A stretch of DNA of 64,000 nt from Sphingobacterium cellulitidis (GTDB lineage: Bacteria; Bacteroidota; Bacteroidia; Sphingobacteriales; Sphingobacteriaceae). Shown piece by piece: positions 8,846 through 18,124 of the stretch (positions are counted from its first letter, which is position 1; the number at the start of each line of letters is the position of its first letter). The stretch spans positions 124,001 through 188,000 of the forward strand of contig NOUX01000009.1 in assembly GCA_002245855.1 (NCBI GenBank), read 5' to 3'. The position numbers and the translations under genes are program-made. The notes beneath the pieces are model-generated. The model was not told where the DNA came from, ran no database searches, and saw only the letters and a list, made by a program, of their open reading frames with translations.

Positions 8846-9444
8846 TTGAGGAAATCCAACAGATAGTGGGCGAAAAAATAAAGCTGCCCGAAGATTACCA
8901 CATTGAATACGGTGGGCAATTTGAAGCGGAGGCAGAAGCATCGCAGACCTTGATTGCGACCTCCCTGCTTTCCATTCTGATTATTTTCCTGATACTGTTC
9001 CGGGAGTTCAAAACGGTAAAGTTAGCCGCCATCATTTTAATCAACCTGTCTTTGGCATTGATTGGCGGTGTGTTCAGCATCTATTTTACCAGTGGCATTT
9101 TGAGCATTCCTGCCATTATCGGTTTTATCACCTTGTTTGGTGTGGCTACCCGTAACGGCATCCTGCTCGTATCGCATTACAATACATTGTGTGATGAGGG
9201 GTTGGATTTGTACGATACGGTTATACAAGGCTCAAAGAACAGGTTAAGCCCCATCCTGATGACGGCACTTACCGCAGGGCTGGCATTGATACCGCTTGCT
9301 ATTGCGGGCGATTTGCCCGGCAACGAGATACAAAGTCCTATGGCAAAAGTGATATTGGGCGGCTTGCTTACTTCTACATTGCTCAACATTTTTATTGTTC
9401 CGGCGGTGTACTATTTATCTAACAAAAAAGCAGCTAAAGCATGA
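8838..9444 (+). pseudogene. CusA/CzcA-type RND efflux pump, C-terminal remnant
   Basis: About 200 residues that match the last fifth of a heavy-metal RND pump: SAVEEIQ, then YHIEYGGQFEAEAEA, four to five membrane helices and FGVATRNGILLVSHYN. A complete CusA has over 1000 residues, so the large periplasmic loops and most helices are missing. A GTG at 8866 could start a short protein, but it would not pump. The stop overlaps the ATG of the TolC-like gene by 4 bp (ATGA), the intact operon arrangement. The left break coincides with the end of the ORF6N remnant. Confidence 0.85.
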
Positions 9445-10625
9445 ACATAAAATTTTTAACGGCAATCTGTATGTGCGTTTTTACCATACAATTGCAGGCA
9501 CAGTCAGGATTGGAAACCGTCTTGTCTGATGTTGCCAAGAACAATAAAACGCTGCAAACCCAAAGCAAATATTGGGATGCGCAGAAGTTATTGTACCATA
9601 CGGGCAATACGCTGTACGACCCTGTGGTCAGCTACGATTTTATGCGTGGCTCACCCTATGCCATTGCGGGCAACCAAACGGACATTAACGTCTTGCAGCG
9701 TTTCGACTTTCCCACGGTTTACAGTAAAAAGAAAGCATTGGCTGGCGAGCAGAGTAAGCAGGCAGATTTTTCGCTAACAGCCAACAGGCAGGAAATATTA
9801 TTGGGAGCGAAAAAGATTTGCATTGAACTGATATACCGCAATAAACTTCAGGAAAGAATTATAGAACGGAAAACAAAAACCGAAAAGTTCCTGACCGACT
9901 TTCAGACCAAACTGGATAAGGGCGAAGGTAATGTGCTGGACGTGAATAAGGCTAAACTTCAATTGATTGAGATTAATAAAGATTATCAGTTGAACATTTC
10001 CGCTATCAACCAACTTCATCAAAAACTGACGGAACTTAACGGCGGTATAGAGATAGTCTTTAACGATACCATATACCCTGAATATAAGCCCGTTCCTGCA
10101 TTTGAAGAATTGGAAGAAACAATTGAATACAAAGACCCGGTAAGAAAATATTTGACACAACAGACCGTAGTAGCCCAAAAGGATATTGAAGTTACTAAGG
10201 CATTGACCCTGCCAAAATTTGAAGTGGGTTTTCATTATCAGGGTATTTTAGGGCAGCAGTTTTACGGTGCAAAAGTAGGCGTGAGCATTCCTTTGTGTGA
10301 AAACAAAAATCGGGTGAAGCAAAAGCAGGCTGAATTATCGGTGGCAGAAGTACAGGTAGCACGGCACAAGAACGAACATTATTATCATTTGAAGCAACTG
10401 TATGAAAAGTATATCAACCTGCAAAAGACGGTAGCAGAATATGAGAAAGTATTAAGCAGTATCAACAGTATTAAACTATTGGATAAAGCGTTATCATTCG
10501 GAGAGATAACCACTATCCAATATTTTTTGGAGGCAAGTTACTTTTATACCGCTACCAATAATTATTTGCAGGCGGAGAAAGAGTACAACGATGCAATAGC
10601 CGAACTGTACCAGTATTTGCTATAA
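9441..10625 (+). CDS. TolC family outer membrane efflux protein (CusC-like)
   Basis: 394 residues with a signal peptide ending LQAQ and the two long helical repeats of TolC proteins (KLDKGEGNVLDVNKAKLQL, and SFGEITTIQYFLEASY near the end). It would form the outer-membrane channel of an RND metal pump. The normal partner CusA is truncated immediately upstream and no periplasmic adaptor (CusB) follows: after the stop there is a hairpin and then a regulator. The channel could only work with a pump encoded elsewhere. The length is near that of other Bacteroidota CusC-type proteins. Confidence 0.88.
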   Translation: MNIKFLTAICMCVFTIQLQAQSGLETVLSDVAKNNKTLQTQSKYWDAQKLLYHTGNTLYDPVVSYDFMRGSPYAIAGNQTDINVLQRFDFPTVYSKKKALAGEQSKQADFSLTANRQEILLGAKKICIELIYRNKLQERIIERKTKTEKFLTDFQTKLDKGEGNVLDVNKAKLQLIEINKDYQLNISAINQLHQKLTELNGGIEIVFNDTIYPEYKPVPAFEELEETIEYKDPVRKYLTQQTVVAQKDIEVTKALTLPKFEVGFHYQGILGQQFYGAKVGVSIPLCENKNRVKQKQAELSVAEVQVARHKNEHYYHLKQLYEKYINLQKTVAEYEKVLSSINSIKLLDKALSFGEITTIQYFLEASYFYTATNNYLQAEKEYNDAIAELYQYLL

Positions 10626-10682
10626 TTTAATATTGTAGGGTGAATGCAGACCATTAGCAAAGGCAGATGTATCACTGTTTTA

Positions 10683-10714
10683 AAACCTTGCGGAATACAA
10701 CTTTCGCAAGGTTT
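10683..10714 (+). terminator. Hairpin after tolC-like gene
   Basis: Inverted repeat AAACCTTGCG / CGCAAGGTTT with a 12-nt loop, 58 bp after the stop codon. The T tract is short, so termination may be weak. Confidence 0.55.
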
Positions 10715-10887
10715 CAATTAACTAAATTAGAAGCCTGGGCCGAGGCTTCAGGTTAACAAAAACCCAAATTAAAAGCGCCTATGCAGACAATGCAATCAGA
10801 TAACTTGATTTAGACAGGAAGCAACGAGCGTAGTTCGACTTAAATCGTAAATTTGTTTATTGTGCTTAATATAGCAGTTAGTAAGAT

Positions 10888-11451
10888 ATGAATACACTCT
10901 TTATTAAAAATATGGTATGCGACCGCTGTATTATGGTGGTGCAAAACGAATTGGATAAACTTGGTTTAGATGCTAAAAATGTAAAGCTGGGCGAAGTTAC
11001 CCTTACCAAAGAAATTACACCTACGGAGAAAGAGGCTTTGGTCAAGACTTTAGAGCCATTGGGGTTTGAAGTAATTGATGATAAAAAAGGCAGGATAATA
11101 GAAAAGATAAAGAACATTATCATTGACCTGGTACATCATCAGGATAGTGATGTAAAAACCAACCTTTCCGATGTATTGAGCGATAAACTGCACCACGATT
11201 ACAATTACTTGTCCAATCTGTTTTCAGAAGTAGAGGGTACAACTATTGAAAAATACTTTATCGCCCAAAAGGTGGAAAAGGTAAAAGAACTGCTGGTGTA
11301 TGATGAACTGTCGTTAAGTGAGATTGCCATGCGCCTCAACTATTCAAGCGTAGCCTATTTGAGCAACCAGTTCAAGAAAGTAACGGGGCTTACCCCGAGC
11401 TATTTCAAACAAGTCCGGGAAGATAAGAGAAAGCCGTTGGATAAAGTATAG
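10888..11451 (+). CDS. HMA-AraC fusion regulator (metal-sensing)
   Basis: 187 residues with two parts. Residues 1-75 resemble a heavy-metal-associated domain with a CDRC metal site (Cys11, Cys14). Residues about 90-180 form an AraC-type HTH, ending with LSEIAMRLNYSSVAYLSNQFKK and the typical TGLTPSYFK. Such fusions occur in Bacteroidota beside copper and other metal efflux genes and are thought to sense the metal through the HMA part. It lies between the CusC-like gene and the copper island, the probable targets. The 260-bp upstream region holds no other gene. Confidence 0.85.
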   Translation: MNTLFIKNMVCDRCIMVVQNELDKLGLDAKNVKLGEVTLTKEITPTEKEALVKTLEPLGFEVIDDKKGRIIEKIKNIIIDLVHHQDSDVKTNLSDVLSDKLHHDYNYLSNLFSEVEGTTIEKYFIAQKVEKVKELLVYDELSLSEIAMRLNYSSVAYLSNQFKKVTGLTPSYFKQVREDKRKPLDKV

Positions 11452-11466
11452 GAACGGCTACGCTAT

Positions 11467-11722
11467 TCAGGAACACTGCGGGCAAAGCCCTGACACCGTA
11501 AAATTGACTTCACTTATTTTATATCCTTTAGGCAACTTAAATAACGGTTGCACATCCTCTATACAAGTTACCGATTTACATTTTTGACAACTGAAATGCA
11601 AGTGGTTATGATTGTGGACTACTTCACAGTTATGGCAACTTGCATATCCTACACCCCCGTCAACGTTTACCACTTTGTGGACTAAATCTTCTTCCATTAA
11701 CCTATCCAGTACCCGGAGATAT
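11467..11722 (-). pseudogene. Fur family regulator, C-terminal remnant
   Basis: About 85 residues matching the end of a Fur/Zur-type regulator: RVLDRLMEEDLVHKV (end of the HTH), HNHNHLHFSCQKC and GLCPQC, that is the His-rich metal site and both CxxC pairs. The N-terminal half of the HTH is missing. At about 11712-11722 the sequence switches into a TonB receptor fragment on the opposite strand; the longer minus-strand frame to 12099 is only antisense to that fragment. It is convergent with the HMA-AraC gene. Probably not functional. Confidence 0.75.
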
Positions 11723-12924
11723 TTGCCGGAGAGAAAGCCGGGAAACTGAACATACAGATTGCCGCACAATTCAACAACAGGGAAGAATTTGATATAGTCA
11801 GGAACAGCGAAATTACAACGCCTCAAATGACTTTGAATGTCAGCACGATTTCCGAAGAAATTTCTTGGGAGCATCCCACATTCAAAAACTTTAACGGAAG
11901 TATCGGCATATCCGCTATGCAGCAGGACAATACCTACAAAGGTCGGTATCTCATCCCTGCCTACAATTCCCAAACATACGGTGCATACTGGATTGAAAAA
12001 TGGAAGAAGAACAAATGGGAGCTTCAGGGCGGTATCAGGTATGATTTTAAGCAAATCAGTACGGTACGATACCCTTACAATAACCAGCCTGTGGAGCATG
12101 ACTTTGATTTTTCAACAATCGGGGCATCATTCAATACCATCTACCATCTTTCAGACCATATCAGGATAAACGGAATGGTCAGCCTTGCCAATAGGGCTCC
12201 CCACGTTAACGAACTGCTCATTGACGGCATACATCAAGGTACTGCCACCTATGAACTTGGGGACGTAAACCTGAAAATAGAGCAGGCTGTAAACACGGTC
12301 TTGGGGCTTTCATATAGCAATGAAGAAAAATCAGTAAATATAGACTGGTCTGTATTCTACAATTCCATCAACAACTTTATCTATTTACAGCCCCGCCCGG
12401 GAGAGCCTGTATTGACCATTGCAGGTGCATTTCCCAAATTCGTCTATCAACAGGCTGATGCCTATCTCACGGGAACGGATTTATTAATCAATTACAAGCC
12501 TGTACAGAAACTGGACATCATAGGAAAGGCATCTTTGCTAAGGGCGTACAATAAAACGATAAACGACTGGCTGATTTCCATGCCATCGGACAGGTTTTCA
12601 TTGGGGTTCAATTACGAACTGCCCGATATAAGGTCTTTCCAAAAATCCTATATCGGGATGGAAATTCCGCTGGTCTTAAAACAGACAAGAGTACCTGATG
12701 AAAACATACACGGCCAGCAGGATTATAAGCTGCCCCCTGATGGTTATCTCCTGACAAATATATCCGCTGGTACAGTGGTCAGTGTCTTGGGCAGGTCACT
12801 GAACATCAATCTTGCAGTGAGCAACCTGTTCAATACCCGGTACAGAAACTACCTGAACAGCTTCAGGTATTTTACGGACGAAATGGGCAGAAACATCTCC
12901 GTTAGATTAAAGTACGTTTTCTGA
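11722..12924 (+). pseudogene. TonB-dependent receptor, C-terminal barrel remnant
   Basis: About 400 residues of a TonB-dependent receptor beta barrel, entering at roughly AGKLNIQIAAQFNNREEFD and ending with a C-terminal Phe (VRLKYVF), normal for an outer-membrane barrel. Signal peptide, plug and the first strands are missing, so the product cannot gate transport. The first ATG inside it is at 11827. The following lipoprotein gene is intact, which suggests a former receptor-lipoprotein operon. Substrate unknown; the Fur remnant next to it hints at metal regulation. Confidence 0.8.
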
Positions 12925-12959
12925 CAAACACGTTTTTCAACAATTAAATTTATATAACA

Positions 12960-13523
12960 ATGACACAGAAATTCAAACATTTTTCTTCGATTGCCGTAGC
13001 GGCAATCGTACTATTCGCAACCTCATGCAGCAAAGACGATGACCCTATCCCCGAAGAAAACGACAACGAGGTAATCACTACGGTACAGCTACGTTTTAAG
13101 GAACAGGGAACCACGAACGAACTTCTTTATGCTTGGAAAGGTGCTGACGGAGCCGGAGGAAACGCCCCGGTCATAGACCAGATTGCACTGCAACCGGGTA
13201 AGTCCTATGATGTCAGCGTATCCTTTCTTGACGAGGTAAATGGTGAAGACATTACCGAAGAAGTAAGTGAGGAAAATATAGACCACCGTATTTATTACGT
13301 GCCATCTTCCACATCAAATATACAAATCACAAATTTGGATAAGGATGACAACAACGTTACGTTAGGGCTGGAAAGCGTTTGGACAACCACGACCGCTTCC
13401 ACTGGTACGGTCAGGGTTATGCTGCGCCATTATCCACAGGGAGGAAAGATTGAAACGGACTTGATTAATGACCCTAAGTCATCAACTGACGTAGATATTC
13501 AATTTAATTCTAAAGTTGAATAA
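12960..13523 (+). CDS. Lipoprotein associated with TonB receptor (unknown function)
   Basis: 187 residues with a lipoprotein signal (LFATSCSKDDD). The mature part is rich in beta-type sequence with Asp/Glu and a block VNGEDITEEVSEENIDH. Short lipoproteins of this kind follow TonB receptors in many Bacteroidota and are often labelled type 1 periplasmic binding fold superfamily in databases; I see no binding-protein fold evidence beyond that resemblance. It starts 35 bp after the receptor remnant, so it probably once shared its operon. With the receptor broken it may be an orphan. Confidence 0.65.
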   Translation: MTQKFKHFSSIAVAAIVLFATSCSKDDDPIPEENDNEVITTVQLRFKEQGTTNELLYAWKGADGAGGNAPVIDQIALQPGKSYDVSVSFLDEVNGEDITEEVSEENIDHRIYYVPSSTSNIQITNLDKDDNNVTLGLESVWTTTTASTGTVRVMLRHYPQGGKIETDLINDPKSSTDVDIQFNSKVE

Positions 13524-13591
13524 ACCCCGCACCAAGAAGAAGACCGGGCATCCGTCAGTATTTTAAGACCACAGCTTTTTAAGCAAACAAT

Positions 13592-13622
13592 AAAGCATTG
13601 CGATTATCTTTCGCAATGCTTT
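13592..13622. terminator. Terminator hairpin
   Basis: AAAGCATTGCG / CGCAATGCTTT, an 11-bp perfect stem with a 9-nt loop, followed by TGTGGTTTT. It lies 69 bp after the lipoprotein gene and before the copper island. Confidence 0.65.
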
Positions 13623-13787
13623 GTGGTTTTAAAGACCATCTAAAACTGGCTTTATGGCGATAACCATCTGATGAAGTGGCTCACCTATACAGGATTTCAA
13701 TAAATCTTACAAATCAAATCCAAAATTTCACAACAGTACCCATAATTATAATAGCCAATTTTGCATTGTAAATTAAAGCAGGCAAAT

Positions 13788-16199
13788 ATGGCGACAAACA
13801 GAGAAAATATATACATACCGTTGGAGGATGTAGAAAGCGAACACTGTGCATTAATCGTTGAAAAGGGATTGGCACAGGTAAAAGGCGTAGAAACCCATAA
13901 AGTAGAGCTGAACAACCGCAGGGCAGCGATTACAGTAGATAGCAATGAAACCGTAGGCGAAGCTGTTAAGGCAATTAAAGATTTAGGTTACGGAGTTCCT
14001 ACGGTTAAAAGTGCTTTTCCGGTATTGGGCATGACCTGTGCATCCTGTGCGGGCAGTGCCGAAAGCATTGTTAAATACCAACCGGGAGTAGTTAATGCTT
14101 CCGTGAACTTTGCAACGGGCAATCTTACCGTGGAATATCTGCCCAATATGACCGATGCCTCCACCCTGCAAAAAGCGGTTCAGGGAGTAGGTTACGACCT
14201 ATTGATTGAAGACAAAACCAAGCAGCAGGAAACGCTCGAAGCCATCCACGAAAAGAAATTCCGAACCTTGAAAAACAAGACCATTTGGGCAATTATCCTT
14301 TCCCTGCCCGTGGTAATCATAGGAATGTTCTTTATGGATATGCCCTATGCAGACCCGATAATGTGGCTCTTTTCCACGCCCGTTGTAATATGGTTGGGCA
14401 GGGATTTTTTTGTAAACGCTTGGAAGCAGGCAAAGCACCGTTCCGCCAATATGGATACGCTGGTGGCATTGAGTACAGGTATTGCCTACCTGTTCAGTGT
14501 TTTCAATATGCTGTTTGCCGACTTTTGGCATCAACGGGGACTGCATGCTCACGTATATTTTGAAGCGGCTGCCGTTATTATCGCATTCATCCTCTTGGGA
14601 AAACTGCTGGAAGAAAGAGCCAAAGGCAACACCTCTTCAGCCATTAAGAAGCTGATGGGCTTGCAGCCAAAAACGGTCATCGTGGTACATGCGGACGGAA
14701 CGGAAAAGCAGACCGCTATCGAAGACGTAAGCGCAGGCGATGTGATACTCGTAAAGCCCGGTGAAAAGATTGCGGTAGACGGCATGGTCATATCGGGCAA
14801 TTCGTATGTGGACGAAAGCATGTTAAGCGGTGAGCCTGTACCTGTATTGAAAAAAGAAAAAGAAAAAGTATTTGCAGGAACGATTAACCAAAAAGGCAGC
14901 TTCCGGTTCAGGGCGGTAAAAGTGGGCAAAGAAACCATGCTTGCCCACATCATCAAAATGGTGCAGGATGCACAGGGAAGCAAAGCACCCGTACAGAAAC
15001 TGGTCGATAGGATTGCGGGCATCTTTGTTCCCACAGTGATAGGTATTGCCATCCTGACATTTACGCTATGGTTGATTTTGGGAGGCGAAAACGGGGTTGT
15101 TCAAGGTCTGTTGGCAGCCGTTACGGTATTGGTCATTGCCTGCCCCTGTGCTTTAGGCTTAGCGACACCCACCGCTATTATGGTAGGCGTTGGTAAAGGT
15201 GCTGAAAATGGCATTTTGATAAAGGATGCCGAAAGTTTGGAACTGGCCAAAAAAGTAAATGCCATCGTTTTGGACAAAACCGGAACCATCACCGAGGGAA
15301 GACCACAGGTAACGGGCATTAAATGGCTGAACAATGAGGACACTGCAAAAGAAATCCTTTTGAGCATCGAAAAGCAATCCGAGCATCCATTGGCAGAAGC
15401 CGTAGTGAAGCATCTTGGCGATGTAGCGACCACCTCTTTATCCATGTTCGACAGCATTACGGGCAAAGGCGCAAAAGCAGACCATGACAACGAAACCTAT
15501 TATGTAGGCAACAAAAAGCTATTGGCAGAAAACAACATTGCCATTGCCGGCGAATTACAAGACCAGGCCGAAGAATGGGGCAAACAGTCTAAAACCGTTA
15601 TCTGGTTTGCAAACAGCAAAAAGGCTCTTGCTGTAATCGCTATCGCCGATAAGATTAAGGAAACATCGGTGCGGGCTATCCGGGAAATGCAGGAAATGGG
15701 CATTGACCTGTATATGCTGACCGGAGATAATGAAGCTACTGCAAAAGCCATTGCGGAGCAGACAGGCATCAAGCATTACAAAGCCGAAGTTTTGCCACAG
15801 CACAAAGCCGACTTTGTGAAAGAACTGCAAAGTAAAGGAAAGGTAGTGGCAATGGTGGGCGATGGTATCAACGACAGCACCGCATTGGCAACAGCCGATG
15901 TAAGTATCGCAATGGGCAAAGGCAGCGACATCGCAATGGACGTAGCCAAGATGACCATCATTTCGTCCGACCTGACCAAGATACCGCAGGCAATACGCTT
16001 GTCCAAACAGACCGTAGCCACCATCAAGCAAAACCTGTTCTGGGCGTTTATCTACAACGTAATCGGCATTCCGGTAGCGGCAGGCATCCTTTACCCTGTT
16101 AACGGCTTCCTGCTCAACCCGATGATTGCGGGTGCGGCAATGGCATTGAGCAGCGTGAGCGTGGTCAGTAACAGCCTGCGGTTGAAGTGGAAGAAATAA
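13788..16199 (+). CDS. copA: Copper-exporting P1B-type ATPase
   Basis: 803 residues. The N-terminus has two HMA-like domains: the first (1-72) has only one Cys and no CxxC; the second carries GMTCASC (Cys84, Cys87). Then come the membrane domain, actuator loop with SGEP (347-350), the CPC metal motif (452-454) in ACPCALGLATPTA, phosphorylation site DKTGT (Asp496), SEHP and the hinge GDGIND. CPC with SGEP marks a Cu(I) exporter of the inner membrane. The start is the ATG at 13788; the frame is open to 13761 but without support. A CopZ-like chaperone follows about 100 bp downstream. Confidence 0.93.
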   Translation: MATNRENIYIPLEDVESEHCALIVEKGLAQVKGVETHKVELNNRRAAITVDSNETVGEAVKAIKDLGYGVPTVKSAFPVLGMTCASCAGSAESIVKYQPGVVNASVNFATGNLTVEYLPNMTDASTLQKAVQGVGYDLLIEDKTKQQETLEAIHEKKFRTLKNKTIWAIILSLPVVIIGMFFMDMPYADPIMWLFSTPVVIWLGRDFFVNAWKQAKHRSANMDTLVALSTGIAYLFSVFNMLFADFWHQRGLHAHVYFEAAAVIIAFILLGKLLEERAKGNTSSAIKKLMGLQPKTVIVVHADGTEKQTAIEDVSAGDVILVKPGEKIAVDGMVISGNSYVDESMLSGEPVPVLKKEKEKVFAGTINQKGSFRFRAVKVGKETMLAHIIKMVQDAQGSKAPVQKLVDRIAGIFVPTVIGIAILTFTLWLILGGENGVVQGLLAAVTVLVIACPCALGLATPTAIMVGVGKGAENGILIKDAESLELAKKVNAIVLDKTGTITEGRPQVTGIKWLNNEDTAKEILLSIEKQSEHPLAEAVVKHLGDVATTSLSMFDSITGKGAKADHDNETYYVGNKKLLAENNIAIAGELQDQAEEWGKQSKTVIWFANSKKALAVIAIADKIKETSVRAIREMQEMGIDLYMLTGDNEATAKAIAEQTGIKHYKAEVLPQHKADFVKELQSKGKVVAMVGDGINDSTALATADVSIAMGKGSDIAMDVAKMTIISSDLTKIPQAIRLSKQTVATIKQNLFWAFIYNVIGIPVAAGILYPVNGFLLNPMIAGAAMALSSVSVVSNSLRLKWKK

Positions 16200-16298
16200 A
16201 ACAGTAAATCTCACAAATCAAACAAGAAATTACACAACAATAACTAACTGAATAGTACGGAAATTTGCATTATCAGATAACTCTAAAATTTGTAAACA

Positions 16299-16520
16299 AT
16301 GGAAAATAAACAATTTCAATTCAAGACGAACATCAATTGCGGCGGCTGTATCGCATCTGTAAAGCCGCACTTGGACAAGGCAGAGGGCATCTGCCATTGG
16401 GAAGTGGACACGGCCAACAAGGACAAAGTACTTACCGTGAAGTCCGAGGGCATTACCGAGCATGAAGTAATATCGACCGTGCAAAAGGCAGGCTTCAAAA
16501 TAGAACCTTTGGATGCCTAA
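16299..16520 (+). CDS. Small HMA domain copper chaperone (CopZ-like)
   Basis: 73 residues forming a single HMA fold with the metal site NCGGC (Cys14, Cys17) and the C-terminal VQKAGFKIEPL strand. It should bind Cu(I) in the cytosol and deliver it to the ATPase encoded just upstream. GGC instead of the more common xSC between the cysteines is unusual but seen in Bacteroidota. A terminator hairpin follows at 16536. Confidence 0.88.
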   Translation: MENKQFQFKTNINCGGCIASVKPHLDKAEGICHWEVDTANKDKVLTVKSEGITEHEVISTVQKAGFKIEPLDA

Positions 16521-16535
16521 GCCAGCAACTTTTTG

Positions 16536-16592
16536 AAATGCCCTTTTTCCGACCGAATTTCCATGAGGTTGGGTTGATGAAAAAGGGCATTT
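16536..16592 (+). terminator. Terminator after copZ-like gene
   Basis: 13-bp stem AAATGCCCTTTTT / AAAAAGGGCATTT around a 31-nt loop, 16 bp after the stop. Confidence 0.6.
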
Positions 16593-16692
16593 TATCAATT
16601 CTGAAAAAAGGCGATAGGTTATTGCGTATATGGCATTATTTTTCCATATAGCAAAAAAAACGTAAAACGATATAAAAAACCAATCTAATTTG

Positions 16693-16700
16693 TAACTTTG
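16693..16700 (+). promoter_or_regulatory. Bacteroidota -7 promoter element
   Basis: TAACTTTG fits the TAnnTTTG consensus. No clear -33 TTTG is present. It ends only 5 nt before the TTG chosen as start of the next gene, so if it is used, the transcript would be nearly leaderless. Confidence 0.35.
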
Positions 16701-16705
16701 TTGCG

Positions 16706-17092
16706 TTGAAAAATTATAGAATACATATAGGCATTTTGACATTGTTCTGTTTGGTTTTCTTTATGATACCAAGTCAGAGCTATGCCTGTTCCAAAAATTC
16801 AACAAAGACCGAGCAGTCTTCCTGCTCAAAGGAGAAATCCAAAAAATCAGAACATACAAAAGGTTGCAAGAGCAAATCCTGTAAAAAATGCAAAAGTGAC
16901 AAATGCGGGGGCGGTTGTTCCCACAGCTCTTGCAGGTGCGGTGCTTCAACCACTTCCCTAAATGTCCCAACCGTAATCGAATTAAAGGCAAAAGATCACT
17001 TAGCAGCAGCTAAAAAGCAAAAATTCGCTTTCAAAGAAGCCTATTATTCTTCGGGCTTTTTTTCCATTTGGCTACCGCCTAAAATAAGCTAA
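16706..17092 (+). CDS. Exported Cys/Lys-rich, metallothionein-like protein
   Basis: 128 residues, starting with TTG. A signal peptide (about 1-27) is followed by a Lys- and Cys-rich segment with nine cysteines between residues 28 and 80 (CKSKSCKKCKSDKCGGGC is its core), then an ordinary tail ending YYSSGFFSIWLPPKIS. Proteins with the same closing motif occur in Bacteroidota next to metal resistance genes but have no named function. The cysteine density suggests metal binding in the periplasm; this is inferred. No ATG is available upstream, and the later ATG would remove the signal peptide. Confidence 0.65.
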   Translation: MKNYRIHIGILTLFCLVFFMIPSQSYACSKNSTKTEQSSCSKEKSKKSEHTKGCKSKSCKKCKSDKCGGGCSHSSCRCGASTTSLNVPTVIELKAKDHLAAAKKQKFAFKEAYYSSGFFSIWLPPKIS

Positions 17093-17128
17093 ATTTATGG
17101 CCTGCCAGCCATAGGTATGTCCTGTCAG

Positions 17129-17146
17129 AAGCCGCTTCGGCTTTTT
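17129..17146 (+). terminator. Terminator
   Basis: Short stem AAGCCG / CGGCTT with CTT loop and a run of five T, 36 bp after the Cys-rich gene. Confidence 0.6.
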
Positions 17147-17228
17147 GCAAATCCCTTATTTGTATCATTTATTTAAAGTTTAAAACAGAAATGGGCTTTC
17201 AATACTTCATTTCTAAAAAGTAATTATT

Positions 17229-18110
17229 ATGAAATCATTATCAAAAATAGTGATGGTAATCGCCGTATTACTATCCTCAATGAATGGTTTCGCACAAATC
17301 AAAAATGCGAAAACAGAAACCGTAAAGATTTACGGCAATTGTGGTATGTGTAAAACCACCATCGAAAAAGCAGGTAACATAAAAAAGGTAGCCAACGTGG
17401 ACTGGAACAAAGATACCAAGATGGCTACGCTCACGTATGACAGCGAGAAAACAAATCAGGATGAAATCCTGAAACGTATCGCTTTGGCGGGTTATGATAG
17501 TGAGAAGTTCCGTGCGCCGGATGACGTATATGCGAAACTGGCTGAATGCTGCCAGTACGATAGACCTTTGAAGACAATTGCCCAAAACAAAGGGGCGGCA
17601 ATGGACATGAAAGTCGGACATGGCAATCACAACCACGGTGAAATGGCAGCACCCGCTAACAAGGATGCAGCTCAAAATCAATCACAGCTAAAAGCTGTGT
17701 TTGACAACTACTTTTCAGTGAAAGATGCTTTGATAAAAACCGATGAGGCAACTGCATCTGCCAAAGCCGCTGAATTGGCTGCATCCCTTAAAGCAGTCGA
17801 TATGAACAAGCTTTCGGCAGAGGAACATACGGCTTGGATGAAAGTAATGCAGGACTTGACAGCTAATGCGGAAAGCATTTCAAAATCAAAAGACGTTGCA
17901 AAACAAAGAAGTGCTTTTGCGGCACTTTCGGGAAGCATCTACATACTGGCTAAAGTGTCTAAACAGGATACACCAGTTTATTACCAGCACTGTCCTATGT
18001 ACAATGGAGGTAAGGGGGCCAATTGGCTAAGTAAAGAGAATGCCATTAAAAACCCATATTACGGCTCACAGATGCTTACCTGCGGCAGTACGGTCGAAAC
18101 CATTAAATAA
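17229..18110 (+). CDS. Exported HMA + DUF3347 protein
   Basis: 293 residues: signal peptide (ends GFAQ), HMA domain with NCGMC (Cys38, Cys41), a His/Asn-rich linker (HGNHNHGE), and a C-terminal DUF3347 domain from about 150 with the conserved HCPMYNGGKGANWLS and NPYYGSQMLTCG. DUF3347 is a Bacteroidota periplasmic domain tied to copper resistance; the Cys/His/Met residues in its closing motif probably bind copper. The protein may carry periplasmic copper to the oxidase or efflux partner. A second DUF3347 protein without HMA is encoded at 20576. Confidence 0.85.
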   Translation: MKSLSKIVMVIAVLLSSMNGFAQIKNAKTETVKIYGNCGMCKTTIEKAGNIKKVANVDWNKDTKMATLTYDSEKTNQDEILKRIALAGYDSEKFRAPDDVYAKLAECCQYDRPLKTIAQNKGAAMDMKVGHGNHNHGEMAAPANKDAAQNQSQLKAVFDNYFSVKDALIKTDEATASAKAAELAASLKAVDMNKLSAEEHTAWMKVMQDLTANAESISKSKDVAKQRSAFAALSGSIYILAKVSKQDTPVYYQHCPMYNGGKGANWLSKENAIKNPYYGSQMLTCGSTVETIK

Positions 18111-18124
18111 CAGGTCGGAAAGCT

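Noticed and set aside
10650..10890. Missing cusB adaptor hidden after the TolC-like gene
   Set aside because: No frame with adaptor features in any of the six frames; only a hairpin and spacer.
11723..12099. Extension of the Fur-like minus frame up to 12099
   Set aside because: It runs antisense to the receptor barrel and has no Fur HTH start; the Fur similarity stops at about 11722.
15555..16214. Minus-strand frame of 219 codons
   Set aside because: Shadow of copA, whose frame has all P-type ATPase motifs.
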